From: Rhodospirillaceae bacterium
GTDB lineage: Bacteria > Pseudomonadota > Alphaproteobacteria > Rhodospirillales > Rhodospirillaceae
Assembly: GCA_028822445.1 (NCBI GenBank)
Contig: JAPKDQ010000002.1
Coordinates: forward strand, 310,001-374,000
DNA length: 64,000 nucleotides
Direction of reading: 5' to 3'
A program made the position numbers and the translations under genes. This document shows positions 1-8,411 of the stretch, in pieces (the first letter of the stretch is position 1; every line of letters starts with the position of its first letter). The notes beneath the pieces are model-generated. The model did no database searches. It had not been told where the DNA came from and worked only from the letters and a program-made list of their open reading frames with translations.

Positions 1-931
1 AATTATCGAGCACCAGCCTTTCGGTGGCGTCGTGCCGGAAATTGCGGCGCGGTCTCACCTTAATCGACTTGATAAGCTGGTGGGACAAGCGATGGCTGAG
101 GCTGGTTTGCGGTATGAAGATCTGGATGGCATAGCGGCAACAGCTGGCCCTGGGCTTATAGGTGGCGTCATTGTTGGCGTTATGACGGCGAAGGCGTTGT
201 CTTCTGTTCACCGGAAGCCATTTATCGCGGTCAATCACCTTGAAGGGCACGCGCTGACGGCTCGCTTTACAAACGGCGTCGAGTACCCATTTCTCTTGCT
301 TCTTGTCTCAGGCGGCCATTGCCAAGTTCTTGAGGTTCGTGGCGTTGGGCAATACCGGCGCCTTGGGACTACGCTTGATGACGCGGCGGGGGAGTGCTTT
401 GATAAGGCTGCAAAAATGCTCGGCCTTGGTTTTCCGGGTGGGCCTGCAGTTGAGCGTGCGGCTGAAAACGGCCAGGCAGATCGGTTTTCTCTCCCGCGCC
501 CGTTGAAGGGGCGCGCAGGGTGCGACTTTTCTTTTTCAGGCTTAAAGACGGCCGTACGGCATGTTGCAGAAGCTTTGCCGCCAGGGTCTATTCAGCCGCA
601 AGACGCCAATGACATCGCTGCTGGGCTCCAAAAGGCTATCGTCGCCCATATTGTCGATCGCTGCTCAAATGCCTTTGCGATGGTGTCTGGAGAACGCCCG
701 ACGATGTTTGTTGTGTCTGGTGGCGTCGCAGCAAACACTGCGTTGCGACAGGCCCTGTCCGATTTGGCAGCAGATCAAGATGTCGCATTCGTGGTGCCGC
801 CGGTAGATCTATGCACGGATAATGCCGTTATGATCGCTTGGGCTGGTTTGGAACGTTTAGCGTTAGGTCTCACTGACCCGCTTAATTTTAAACCGAGACC
901 GCGGTGGCCCCTCGACGCTGCAACAGTGTGA
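1..931 (+). CDS. tsaD: tRNA N6-adenosine threonylcarbamoyltransferase TsaD, 5' end outside window
   Basis: TsaD transfers the threonylcarbamoyl group from TC-AMP to A37 of ANN-decoding tRNAs, working with TsaB and TsaE in the cytoplasm. The reading frame is open from base 2, before any start codon, and already shows the conserved GGVVPEIAARSHL block, so the true start lies upstream of the window. The metal-binding motif HLEGH is near visible residue 80. The ASKHA-type glycine-rich segments SGGHCQ and SGGVAAN and the C-terminal CTDNAVMIAWAG block are all present. About 309 residues are visible out of roughly 340-360 usual for the family. It ends 15 bases from the convergent epimerase gene. The identification is very secure. 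Confidence 0.96.
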   Translation, partial: IIEHQPFGGVVPEIAARSHLNRLDKLVGQAMAEAGLRYEDLDGIAATAGPGLIGGVIVGVMTAKALSSVHRKPFIAVNHLEGHALTARFTNGVEYPFLLLLVSGGHCQVLEVRGVGQYRRLGTTLDDAAGECFDKAAKMLGLGFPGGPAVERAAENGQADRFSLPRPLKGRAGCDFSFSGLKTAVRHVAEALPPGSIQPQDANDIAAGLQKAIVAHIVDRCSNAFAMVSGERPTMFVVSGGVAANTALRQALSDLAADQDVAFVVPPVDLCTDNAVMIAWAGLERLALGLTDPLNFKPRPRWPLDAATV

Positions 932-946
932 GCCGAAATCCGGCCG

Positions 947-1957
947 TCAGGTATTATAGAATGCGCGATACCAATCCACAAAAGAGGAAACACCCTCTTC
1001 AATGCTGACGGCGGGGCGATATCCAACAGCGGCCTCGAGTGCCGTTACGTCGCACCAGGTTTGTTCGACGTCGCCGGCCTGCATCGGCTGAAAGTTTACA
1101 ATCGCTTTCCGATCAAGGGCCTTTTCTAAGATTGAAATGAAATCCATCAGCTTGACTGGGTTTCCGCAGCCGATATTGAACACATTGTGGGGCGCTACAC
1201 CACTGGTTGCTGGATCGGCGGGTGCGCCGATCCACGCCGGATTTTGTGCGGCTGGGCGGGTCAGCACACGAACAACGCCCTCTACGATGTCGTCTATGTA
1301 GGTAAAATCGCGGGCCAGATTTCCGTCATTGAATACCGGTATTGGTTCACCTGCAAGGATCGCCTTTGTGAACATGAATAGTGCCATGTCGGGCCGTCCC
1401 CAAGGACCATAAACCGTAAAAAACCTTAGGCCGGTTGCTGGAAATTTATAAAGGTGGGCATAGGCATGTGCCATGGATTCATTGGCTTGCTTCGTCGCGG
1501 CGTATAAAGAGATCGGGTGGGCTGCGCTGTGGTGTTCTGAAAACGGCATCGCCGTATTGGCGCCGTATATCGAACTGCTCGATGCGTAGACCAAGTGGTC
1601 TACCTGGCTATGCCTGCAGCCCTCCAGGATATTCAGCATCCCGATCAAGTTTGCATCCGCATAATCATGCGGATGGCTGACGCTATGTCTAACACCCGCT
1701 TGTGCGGCAAGATGAACGACCTGCGTTGGTTTAATGTCTTTGAACAGGGCGTCGAGGTTTGTCCGATCCGCAATATCCATGCGCACACCTTGGAATTGGC
1801 CTGACTTTGAAAGAATTTTCCAGCGGGCGTCTTTCAAGTCCGGGTCGTAATACGAGTTAAAATTATCGAGCCCAACAACAGAATAGCCGTCCGACAGCAA
1901 CCGCTGTGCGGTGTGAAAGCCAATAAAACCGGCTGCGCCTGTAACTAGAACATTCAT
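947..1957 (-). CDS. NAD-dependent epimerase, probable UDP-glucuronate 4-epimerase
   Basis: This is an extended short-chain dehydrogenase of 336 residues. It starts with the Rossmann motif GAAGFIG (residues 7-13) and carries the catalytic YAATK (YxxxK) near residue 155, after a serine-rich strand (YASSSSIYG). The segment LDNFNSYYDPDLKDAR and the FFTVYGPWGRPDMALFMF block are typical of the CapI/LpsL group, which interconverts UDP-glucuronate and UDP-galacturonate for surface polysaccharides. It is convergent with tsaD and divergent from gpsA. Its position beside manC, and the glycan genes at 14.7-21.9 kb, support a role in nucleotide-sugar supply. Substrate specificity is inferred from family resemblance only; UDP-glucose epimerase is less likely given the YYDPDLK segment. 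Confidence 0.85.
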   Translation of the reverse strand: MNVLVTGAAGFIGFHTAQRLLSDGYSVVGLDNFNSYYDPDLKDARWKILSKSGQFQGVRMDIADRTNLDALFKDIKPTQVVHLAAQAGVRHSVSHPHDYADANLIGMLNILEGCRHSQVDHLVYASSSSIYGANTAMPFSEHHSAAHPISLYAATKQANESMAHAYAHLYKFPATGLRFFTVYGPWGRPDMALFMFTKAILAGEPIPVFNDGNLARDFTYIDDIVEGVVRVLTRPAAQNPAWIGAPADPATSGVAPHNVFNIGCGNPVKLMDFISILEKALDRKAIVNFQPMQAGDVEQTWCDVTALEAAVGYRPAVSIEEGVSSFVDWYRAFYNT

Positions 1958-2090
1958 GGCTTCGGTTGTGGCTGACCAGTTGTCTCAATGCAAGGGCCTG
2001 TGATGTTAATTACTGCCTTAGCTTGCCATGGACACCGTCCCGCTCATCGTGTCACACAAGAGCCATAAAGGATTAATTTGGAGGCCGGTT

Positions 2091-3089
2091 ATGCAGCGTA
2101 TCGGAGTGATTGGGGCGGGGGCCTGGGGCACAGCATTGGCTGCGATGGCGCGCCGTGCCGGACGCGATGTCGTCCTATGGGCTCGTGAAGAGGAGGTGGT
2201 TGAGGGGATCAATGCCAGCCACGTGAACGAGGCGTTTCTACCCGAGGTCGCGCTTGACCCAGAAATTCGTGCGACGGGCGACTATGCTGAGGCGGTTGAC
2301 GCTGACCTGGTGCTTTTGGTTGCGCCTGCCCAGCACCTACGCACTGTTTGCGCTGAACTGGCCCCGCACTGGAAAGGCGGTGTGCCAGCTGTCATCTGTT
2401 CAAAGGGTATCGAAAAGGGCTCAAAGGCGCTTATGACCCAGGTCATAATTGAATCCCTGCCGGCTGCGTCGCCGATGGTTCTATCTGGGCCGACCTTTGC
2501 GAAAGAAGTGGCAGCCGGTCTACCGACGGCTGTTACGCTAGCCTGTGAAGATGGAGTCCTTGGCCAACGGGCCGCCGATGCTATTGGCACAGCGACGTTC
2601 CGCCCTTATTTGTCTAAGGACCTTGTTGGCGCAGCGATTGGCGGCGCCGTTAAAAACGTTCTCGCCATCGCGTGCGGGTTGGTTGAAGGTAAACAGCTTG
2701 GAGACAACGCTCGGGCTGCCCTGATCACCCGTGGTTTGGTCGAGGTGGTTCGCTTGGCGTTGTCGCTTGGTGGGCAATCGCAAACCTTGATGGGCCTTTG
2801 TGGTTTGGGTGATCTACTCCTTACGGCCACATCAATTCAATCTCGCAACTATTCTCTCGGCGTTGCTCTGGGCCAAGGCAGAACGTTGGATGAAGTCTTG
2901 GGTGCCCGCCGGGCCGTTACAGAAGGCGTCCATACCGCCGAAGCCGTTGTCGCGCTTGCTGTATCCAAGGGCGTTGACATGCCGATTTGCTATGCGATGG
3001 ATCAAATCCTTAATCGGGGCGTTGCTGTTGATGAGGCGATCCATGAACTACTCGACCGCCCAATTAAAGAAGAGCTCGATTTTAGCTAA
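2091..3089 (+). CDS. gpsA: Glycerol-3-phosphate dehydrogenase [NAD(P)+]
   Basis: GpsA reduces dihydroxyacetone phosphate to sn-glycerol 3-phosphate for phospholipid synthesis. The N-terminal dinucleotide motif GAGAWGT is at residues 7-13. The GPTFAKEV block and the lysine of GGAVKNVLAIA (substrate-binding helix) follow, then the C-terminal domain with GLCGLGDLLLT. The ATG at 2091 is preferred over an in-frame ATG at 2028 because GGAGG lies at 2080-2084 and the resulting 332-residue protein begins where the family begins. tsaD-gpsA-yciI is a familiar alphaproteobacterial neighbourhood; here it is opened up by the epimerase and manC. Confidence 0.95.
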   Translation: MQRIGVIGAGAWGTALAAMARRAGRDVVLWAREEEVVEGINASHVNEAFLPEVALDPEIRATGDYAEAVDADLVLLVAPAQHLRTVCAELAPHWKGGVPAVICSKGIEKGSKALMTQVIIESLPAASPMVLSGPTFAKEVAAGLPTAVTLACEDGVLGQRAADAIGTATFRPYLSKDLVGAAIGGAVKNVLAIACGLVEGKQLGDNARAALITRGLVEVVRLALSLGGQSQTLMGLCGLGDLLLTATSIQSRNYSLGVALGQGRTLDEVLGARRAVTEGVHTAEAVVALAVSKGVDMPICYAMDQILNRGVAVDEAIHELLDRPIKEELDFS

Positions 3090-3124
3090 GAAATCGGCGC
3101 CGTAACTGGCTTACTTAGGTCTGT

Positions 3125-4630
3125 TTGAGCTATGACCATAGACGACACCAGCTTGGCGACGCCGAGCGTGACATCGAGGACCTAGACGTGGGGCAAGCGC
3201 CGACCATCTATCCTGTCATCCTTTCCGGTGGTTCCGGCTCCAGATTGTGGCCGCTGTCGAGAGAGCAGTTTCCTAAACAGCTACAAGCCTTGACGGGCAG
3301 GCAAACGCTGATTCAAGATACCGCGTTGCGGCTTGGCCCGGATACGAGACCCTCCGCCTCAGCTCCAATCGTCGTGTGCAACGACGCACACCGCTTCATC
3401 GTCGCTGAGCAATTGCGTGCCGTTGGCGTTGAGCCAAAAGCGATTATTATTGAACCCCAAGGCCGCAACACAGCACCAGCGATTGCTGTTGCCGCTCAGG
3501 TGGTTGCCGACGATCCAGACGCGTTACTCTTGGTGATGCCCTCAGACCATATTATTCGTAAACCGGAAGCGTTTCGTGTCGCTGTCAGGTCCGCTGTCCC
3601 GTTGGCGGAAGAGGGTCGTCTTGTAACATTTGGAATCGCGCCATCGGAACCATCGACCGCTTACGGATATATCAAGCGGGGTGAACCCCTTCACGGAGAT
3701 GCCTTTGACGTTGCAGCCTTTGTCGAGAAGCCAAGCTCGGATAAGGCACGAGAATTTATAGAGTCAGGCAATCACTCTTGGAATGGCGGTATTTTCCTTT
3801 TTCAGGCCAAGGTATTTCTCGAAGAGTTGAATCGTTTTGAACCCGACATCGCACCAGCATGCCGAGCCGCGCTCGATAAAGGCTCTAATGACCTTTTCTT
3901 TTTCCGTCTTGATGCTGAAGCCTTTGCCAAGGTTTCGAGTCAGTCCATCGATTATGGTGTCATGGAGCGCACGGACAAGGCCGCAGTGGTGCTTGTTGAT
4001 ATGGGGTGGTCCGATGTCGGATCATGGTCGGCGCTACATGACGAAAGCGAACAAGATGCCGATGGTAATACGCATATCGGTGACATTGTTTCCATCGACA
4101 GCAGAAATACGTATGTGCGGTCTGAACGACAGACAACGGCTGTTGTTGGATTAGATGGGGCTATAGTTATTATAACTGACGATGCGGTATTAGTCACCGA
4201 TCGTGCGCACGATCAAAAAGTAAAGGATGTGGTTACCCAGCTAAAAGAGGCTGGGAATGAGGCCGCGACGGCCCATGCAAAAACCTACCGTCCCTGGGGG
4301 TGGTTTCAGACCGTCGGCCAAGGGGAACGCTTTAAGGTTAAGCGCATTTGCGTGCAGCCAGGCTCCAAATTGTCATTGCAGAAACACCGGCATCGCTCCG
4401 AGCATTGGGTTGTTGTTCAGGGAACGGCCATGGTGATCAATGGCGAGGAGACAATCATGCTTGGCGAGAATGAATCGACGTTTATTCCAGCAGGCACACT
4501 TCACCGCCTGGAGAACCCAGGCAAGGTCGACTTAGAGATGGTCGAAGTGCAGTCTGGTGAATACGTCGGCGAAGATGATATTGTTCGCGTGGACGATGAC
4601 TACGGAAGAGAAAGCGAGCGAGGTGAGTGA
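3125..4630 (+). CDS. manC: Mannose-1-phosphate guanylyltransferase / mannose-6-phosphate isomerase
   Basis: A bifunctional type II enzyme making GDP-mannose for surface glycans. The nucleotidyltransferase domain opens with SGGSGSRLWPLSR and FPKQLQ, followed by EPQGRNTAPAIA and the FVEKP motif. A C-terminal cupin (about residues 385-480) holds the isomerase metal site, with QKHRHRSEHW and GTAMVINGEE. The product is 501 residues if the TTG at 3125 is used; a GTG at 3188 would give about 480, the usual family length, and removes a poorly conserved N-terminal tail. The ATG at 3132 is out of frame and hits a stop quickly, so the start is the only uncertain point. The gene follows gpsA by 35 bases on the same strand. 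Confidence 0.93.
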   Translation: MSYDHRRHQLGDAERDIEDLDVGQAPTIYPVILSGGSGSRLWPLSREQFPKQLQALTGRQTLIQDTALRLGPDTRPSASAPIVVCNDAHRFIVAEQLRAVGVEPKAIIIEPQGRNTAPAIAVAAQVVADDPDALLLVMPSDHIIRKPEAFRVAVRSAVPLAEEGRLVTFGIAPSEPSTAYGYIKRGEPLHGDAFDVAAFVEKPSSDKAREFIESGNHSWNGGIFLFQAKVFLEELNRFEPDIAPACRAALDKGSNDLFFFRLDAEAFAKVSSQSIDYGVMERTDKAAVVLVDMGWSDVGSWSALHDESEQDADGNTHIGDIVSIDSRNTYVRSERQTTAVVGLDGAIVIITDDAVLVTDRAHDQKVKDVVTQLKEAGNEAATAHAKTYRPWGWFQTVGQGERFKVKRICVQPGSKLSLQKHRHRSEHWVVVQGTAMVINGEETIMLGENESTFIPAGTLHRLENPGKVDLEMVEVQSGEYVGEDDIVRVDDDYGRESERGE

Positions 4631-4709
4631 ACGGAGAGGCCCGTCATGCCGTTGGGCACGAAGCTGACCGAATATTGAGGCGTTGTTTCGGAAGCCCCCT
4701 TGGAAGACG

Positions 4710-4850
4710 ATGGCCGCCCACGGAATTGACCAAACTTGCGCTTATGTGGCGAATTGGTTTTTTGGCGATGTCGTGAAAATGTCGTTACAAACAGTCGGGG
4801 TTTTGGCCCGGGTTAGGGGCGCACTAAGCACGTTGCCTGGTCTCATGTAA
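4710..4850 (+). CDS. Possible small ORF of 46 residues between manC and yciI
   Basis: An ATG at 4710 is preceded by GGAAG at 4702-4706 and opens a 46-codon frame ending at the TAA at 4848-4850. The predicted peptide has a central stretch with FFGDVVKMSL and ends GALSTLPGLM; I recognise no family. A frame of this length is not rare by chance in a 260-base gap, so it is listed only because of the plausible ribosome site and because it fills most of the gap. Confidence 0.2.
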   Translation: MAAHGIDQTCAYVANWFFGDVVKMSLQTVGVLARVRGALSTLPGLM

Positions 4851-4893
4851 TTTCACGCCTAACACCGCCGTTTATTAAATAGGACTATAAAAT

Positions 4894-5178
4894 ATGCTCA
4901 TCGCTATCATGTGTCTTGATAAACCCAATCATCTTGATTTGCGCATGGCTACACGACCAGCACACCTGGTATGGATCAAGGCCAATGTGCCGGATGGGGT
5001 GTATATTGGCCCGCTGTTTGACGATGATGGTGAAACCTTTAAGGGCAGCCTCTACATTCTCGATTTTGAAGACATTGCTGCGGCCCGAGCCTGGGTCGCT
5101 GACGAGCCCTATTACAAGGCTGACCTATTTGAGTCGGTCATCATGCGCCCCAGCAAAAACATTTTCCCTCTTACTTAG
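4894..5178 (+). CDS. YciI family protein
   Basis: A 94-residue single-domain protein of the YciI / dimeric ferredoxin-like superfamily. It shows the typical RPAHLVWIKAN block (residues 23-33), the G-x-L-x-DDDG turn (GPLFDDDGE) and the C-terminal AWVADEPYYKADLFESV segment, including the conserved D-P-Y type motif. The biochemical role of YciI proteins is not firmly known, although the fold and a conserved His-Asp pair suggest an enzyme. It sits in the usual alphaproteobacterial place downstream of tsaD and gpsA, though here manC intervenes. The ATG at 4894 gives the standard length. Confidence 0.9.
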   Translation: MLIAIMCLDKPNHLDLRMATRPAHLVWIKANVPDGVYIGPLFDDDGETFKGSLYILDFEDIAAARAWVADEPYYKADLFESVIMRPSKNIFPLT

Positions 5179-5189
5179 TTCATTGTCTC

Positions 5190-5552
5190 ATGCTTCCTGA
5201 CCCAGATGAGTTGGCCGGCCGGGTGCTGTGCCAGGTTAAAGACTTGGCCACGACTAAAGCCAAAGACGTCATCATCAAGAATGGTGATGAGCAGTATTCA
5301 ATTATGGTTGTGCAATGGAAAGGTGACATTCGCGCGTTTGTGAATTCATGCCCCCATGCCCGCGTACCGTTGAATATGCTCGGTGATACGTTCTTCGATT
5401 TAACCGGAAGTTATTTGCTGTGTACGACGCACGGCGCGCACTTTCGGCCGACTGACGGGTACTGTACGCGCGGACCCTGTCGTGGCAAAAGCCTCCGCCC
5501 GTTTCCAATTGAGGTGGTGGGCACTGACATTGTTGTCGTGCCTAAGGCCTAG
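5190..5552 (+). CDS. Small Rieske [2Fe-2S] protein
   Basis: A 120-residue stand-alone Rieske-fold protein. The cluster ligands are C54-P-H56 (CPHARVPLN) and C78-T-T-H81 (CTTHGAHF), followed by the proline/glycine turn FRPTDGYCTRGPCRGK and a final beta strand VVGTDIVVV. Such proteins act as electron carriers for oxygenases or nitrite reductase-like enzymes, or remain unassigned; no oxygenase partner is adjacent. The additional cysteines C92 and C97 lie on the second loop, where Rieske ferredoxins often hold a disulfide. It starts 11 bases after yciI and probably shares its transcript. Confidence 0.88.
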   Translation: MLPDPDELAGRVLCQVKDLATTKAKDVIIKNGDEQYSIMVVQWKGDIRAFVNSCPHARVPLNMLGDTFFDLTGSYLLCTTHGAHFRPTDGYCTRGPCRGKSLRPFPIEVVGTDIVVVPKA

Positions 5553-5640
5553 GTGGTGACGCAGACCAACCTCGTGACGTACAATCACCGATAAGAAAGC
5601 GCCTAAAACGCTCTTTGATTGACGTATACCGGAGATACCT

Positions 5641-7581
5641 ATGACTGATGCCACCGTAATCCCCGTTTCTGAAGACTGGATGAAAACTGCATTGGTTTCC
5701 GATGCTCAGTACCAAGAGATGTATGCACAGTCGATAAACGACCCGGAAGAATTTTGGAGAGAGCACGGTCAGATCATTGATTGGACAACCCCGTACCGGA
5801 CCGTGAAGTCCGTTTCCTACGGCGCCGACGATGTTTCCATTAAGTGGTTTGAAGATGGCACGCTCAACGCGAGTTTTAATTGCCTCGATCGTCACCTTGA
5901 TACCCTTGGTGAAGAAACCGCGATCATTTGGGAGGGGGACGACCCTAATCAACACAAGCACGTTACCTATCAAGCTTTGCACGAACAGGTTTGTAAATTA
6001 GGAAATGCTTTACGCATGCTTGGCGTTAAAAAGGGTGACCGTGTTTGTATTTATATGCCGATGATCATCGAGGCCTCGGTGGCGATGCTTGCCTGCGCTC
6101 GCGTCGGTGCGGTGCACTCTGTTGTATTCGGTGGTTTTGCGCCTCAATCCCTTGCAGATCGCATTAACGATTGCGGCGCAACGGTTGTAATTACGGCAGA
6201 CGAAGGCGTGCGCGGTGGCAAAACCGTACCTCTCAAAGCCAATGTCGATAAAGCCTTGGAGCTCTGCGATACGGTTGAACACGTGTTCGTTGTTCAGCGC
6301 ACGGGGGTTGGCGTACCGATGACGTCGCTGCGCGATGTTTGGTATCACGACATCACGGCATTTCAGGAAAGCTGGTGTGAGCCCGAAGAAATGAACGCGG
6401 AAGACCCGTTATTCATTTTGTATACGTCGGGCTCGACCGGAAAACCGAAGGGTGTTCTACACACCACGGGCGGCTACATGGTCTACGCAGCCATGACACA
6501 CAAATACGTCTTCGATTACGATAGCCGCCAGGTTTATTGGTGCACGGCCGATGTCGGTTGGATTACAGGGCACACCTATATTGTTTATGGGCCGCTTGCC
6601 AACGGCGCGATTTCTGTAATGTTTGAGGGCGTACCTAATTATCCTGACGCGGGGCGCTTCTGGGACGTGATAGACAAGCACGGTGTGAATACCTTCTACA
6701 CCGCACCGACAGCCCTGCGCTCTCTGATGCGTGAAGGTGACGGCCTTGTTAAGCAAGCCTCGCGCGCGACATTACGTTTGTTGGGGTCGGTGGGGGAGCC
6801 AATCAATCCAGAAGCTTGGCTTTGGTACCATCGTGTTGTTGGGGATAGCCGTTGCCCCATTGTTGATACCTGGTGGCAGACGGAAACCGGCGGCATCATG
6901 ATTTCCCCATTGCCGGGCGCAACGGCCTTAAAGCCGGGATCTGCCGCGCGCCCTTTCTTTGGTGTGCAGCCCTGCTTGGTTGATGCGAACGGCATAGAGA
7001 TTGAGGGCGCCGCTGAGGGGTATCTATGCATTAAGGATTCATGGCCGGGCCAAATGCGCACGCTCTACGGCGACCATAAACGCTTCATCGACACCTACTT
7101 CCTTCAATATCCGGGCAAGTATTTTACGGGTGACGGCTGCCGTCGCGATGAGGATGGCTATTATTGGATTACAGGCCGCGTCGATGACGTGCTTAACGTG
7201 TCTGGGCACCGAATGGGTACCGCTGAAATCGAAAGCTCACTGGTGGCCCATAAGGCCGTCGCTGAAGCTGCCGTTGTCGGATTCCCGCACGACATTAAAG
7301 GCCAAGGTATTTACGCGTATGTCACGTTGATGGAGGGTGCGGACCCGACGCCAAGTCTTCATGATGAACTGATCCAATGGGTGCGCAATGATATCGGCGC
7401 CATCGCTAAACCGGATCACCTGCAATGGGCGCCTGGCTTGCCAAAGACTCGATCGGGTAAAATTATGCGCCGTATATTGCGTAAAATCGCAGAAAATGAA
7501 CTTGATGCGCTGGGCGATACGTCAACACTAGCTGACCCGAATGTAGTGGATGACCTCGTGAATAACCGGGCGGGTGCCTGA
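5641..7581 (+). CDS. acsA: Acetyl-CoA synthetase (AMP-forming)
   Basis: Acs activates acetate to acetyl-CoA through acetyl-AMP. The 646-residue length is standard. The ATP/AMP motif [19 protein letters not shown] is near residue 262, the [10 protein letters not shown] block near 412, the hinge [21 protein letters not shown] near 520, and the catalytic lysine is in SGKIMRR near residue 610, the usual site of regulatory acetylation. GGAG at 5631-5634 precedes the ATG. The gene stands alone, starting about 90 bases after the Rieske gene. Confidence 0.97.
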   Translation: MTDATVIPVSEDWMKTALVSDAQYQEMYAQSINDPEEFWREHGQIIDWTTPYRTVKSVSYGADDVSIKWFEDGTLNASFNCLDRHLDTLGEETAIIWEGDDPNQHKHVTYQALHEQVCKLGNALRMLGVKKGDRVCIYMPMIIEASVAMLACARVGAVHSVVFGGFAPQSLADRINDCGATVVITADEGVRGGKTVPLKANVDKALELCDTVEHVFVVQRTGVGVPMTSLRDVWYHDITAFQESWCEPEEMNAEDPLFILYTSGSTGKPKGVLHTTGGYMVYAAMTHKYVFDYDSRQVYWCTADVGWITGHTYIVYGPLANGAISVMFEGVPNYPDAGRFWDVIDKHGVNTFYTAPTALRSLMREGDGLVKQASRATLRLLGSVGEPINPEAWLWYHRVVGDSRCPIVDTWWQTETGGIMISPLPGATALKPGSAARPFFGVQPCLVDANGIEIEGAAEGYLCIKDSWPGQMRTLYGDHKRFIDTYFLQYPGKYFTGDGCRRDEDGYYWITGRVDDVLNVSGHRMGTAEIESSLVAHKAVAEAAVVGFPHDIKGQGIYAYVTLMEGADPTPSLHDELIQWVRNDIGAIAKPDHLQWAPGLPKTRSGKIMRRILRKIAENELDALGDTSTLADPNVVDDLVNNRAGA

Positions 7582-7752
7582 CGAGAAATATGTTGTTGGA
7601 TTCGTTTCTAGCTGCAGTTCAATTGTTTCCACTGCTGCGTCAACGGTGGCGACGTAGTGTTCTATAGTGGGTTTGGTGATGACCTCATCAGCTTGTTGAA
7701 GAGCGCCGACCGATTTTGATAGAATTGTCGTTCTTCCCTGAGTGGCCCTCAT
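7528..7752 (-). CDS. Possible 74-residue hypothetical protein antisense to the acsA end
   Basis: A 74-codon frame opens with ATG at 7752 and runs 54 bases into the 3' end of acsA on the opposite strand. Its residues look protein-like (a run ending [13 protein letters not shown] suggests a helix), but there is no clear ribosome site and I recognise no family. It is the best occupant of an otherwise empty 490-base gap. It may equally be chance or a gene remnant. Confidence 0.2.
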   Translation of the reverse strand: MRATQGRTTILSKSVGALQQADEVITKPTIEHYVATVDAAVETIELQLETNPTTYFSSGTRPVIHEVIHYIRVS

Positions 7753-8074
7753 TCAATTTGCTATGGTCGGGAGTAAGGCCACCGGGTGATTTCTGGATGT
7801 TGGCACGCCGCACACGGTGTTCTGTCAAAGCCCAGATACGCGCCGCGCCGTTAATCCGTGGCCCCTTCATGGGGTGTAAGGGCAGCCCGCTTTCGCGAGG
7901 GTTTTAGAGATCAGGGCTTGCTTCACCCTAGAACAAAAGAGCGCCCCCTAGGCCGTTAAAGCGACGTCGCCGGAAACCATATTGCGAGCAAACCAAACCC
8001 TATTTTCGAAACAAAACCAAGGGTCCTTAGCTTAACGAAGAGTTTAAGAACAGTTGGTTTTAAAACGCTTCCAT
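7582..8074. other. Intergenic stretch with no convincing gene
   Basis: Apart from the weak minus-strand frame ending at 7528, this gap shows only short overlapping frames on both strands. Short inverted repeats occur, such as GTGGCC at 7742-7747 against GGCCAC about 30 bases later, but none is followed by a T-run. I see no RNA gene. Confidence 0.5.
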
Positions 8075-8257
8075 CTAGAAGTCGGAGCACCGGCCTTTTT
8101 GTTCCCAATCACCAAACCGGGTAGGCTCAGCGCCCTTCGGTCCGCCGGTTTCTTTCTCGGGGCTTGACGTCGCGCCTGGCTCTCCCCCACCGGCCCTGGG
8201 TTCCTTGGGGGAGCTAGGGTTCACCTTATTAGAGTTGCTACCAGCAGTTTTTGTCAT
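8075..8257 (-). CDS. Succinate dehydrogenase assembly factor 4-like protein (DUF1674)
   Basis: A 60-residue protein whose C-terminal half carries the family signature GGPKGAEPTRFGDWEQKGR followed by CSDF, matching the conserved ending of SdhAF4/DUF1674 proteins, which bind flavinylated SdhA and help complex II assembly. The N-terminal half is low complexity (Asn, Ser, Pro, Gly), as usual in this family. The ATG at 8257 is preferred over one at 8287 because AGAGAA lies just upstream and the shorter form is the usual length. No sdh gene is nearby, so it is an orphan assembly factor here. Confidence 0.82.
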   Translation of the reverse strand: MTKTAGSNSNKVNPSSPKEPRAGGGEPGATSSPEKETGGPKGAEPTRFGDWEQKGRCSDF

Positions 8258-8411
8258 GGGGTTCTCTTGTGTTTCTGTATGCTGCACATAATTCCAAATA
8301 TGTCGTTATTTAACCACCTAGGAAATCGTGATGGAGACCTTTAGGGCCGGACTCACGCCCGAACAACTAGGCAATAGAATTTCTGCATTTGTTTAATTAC
8401 ACCTCCTGTCA

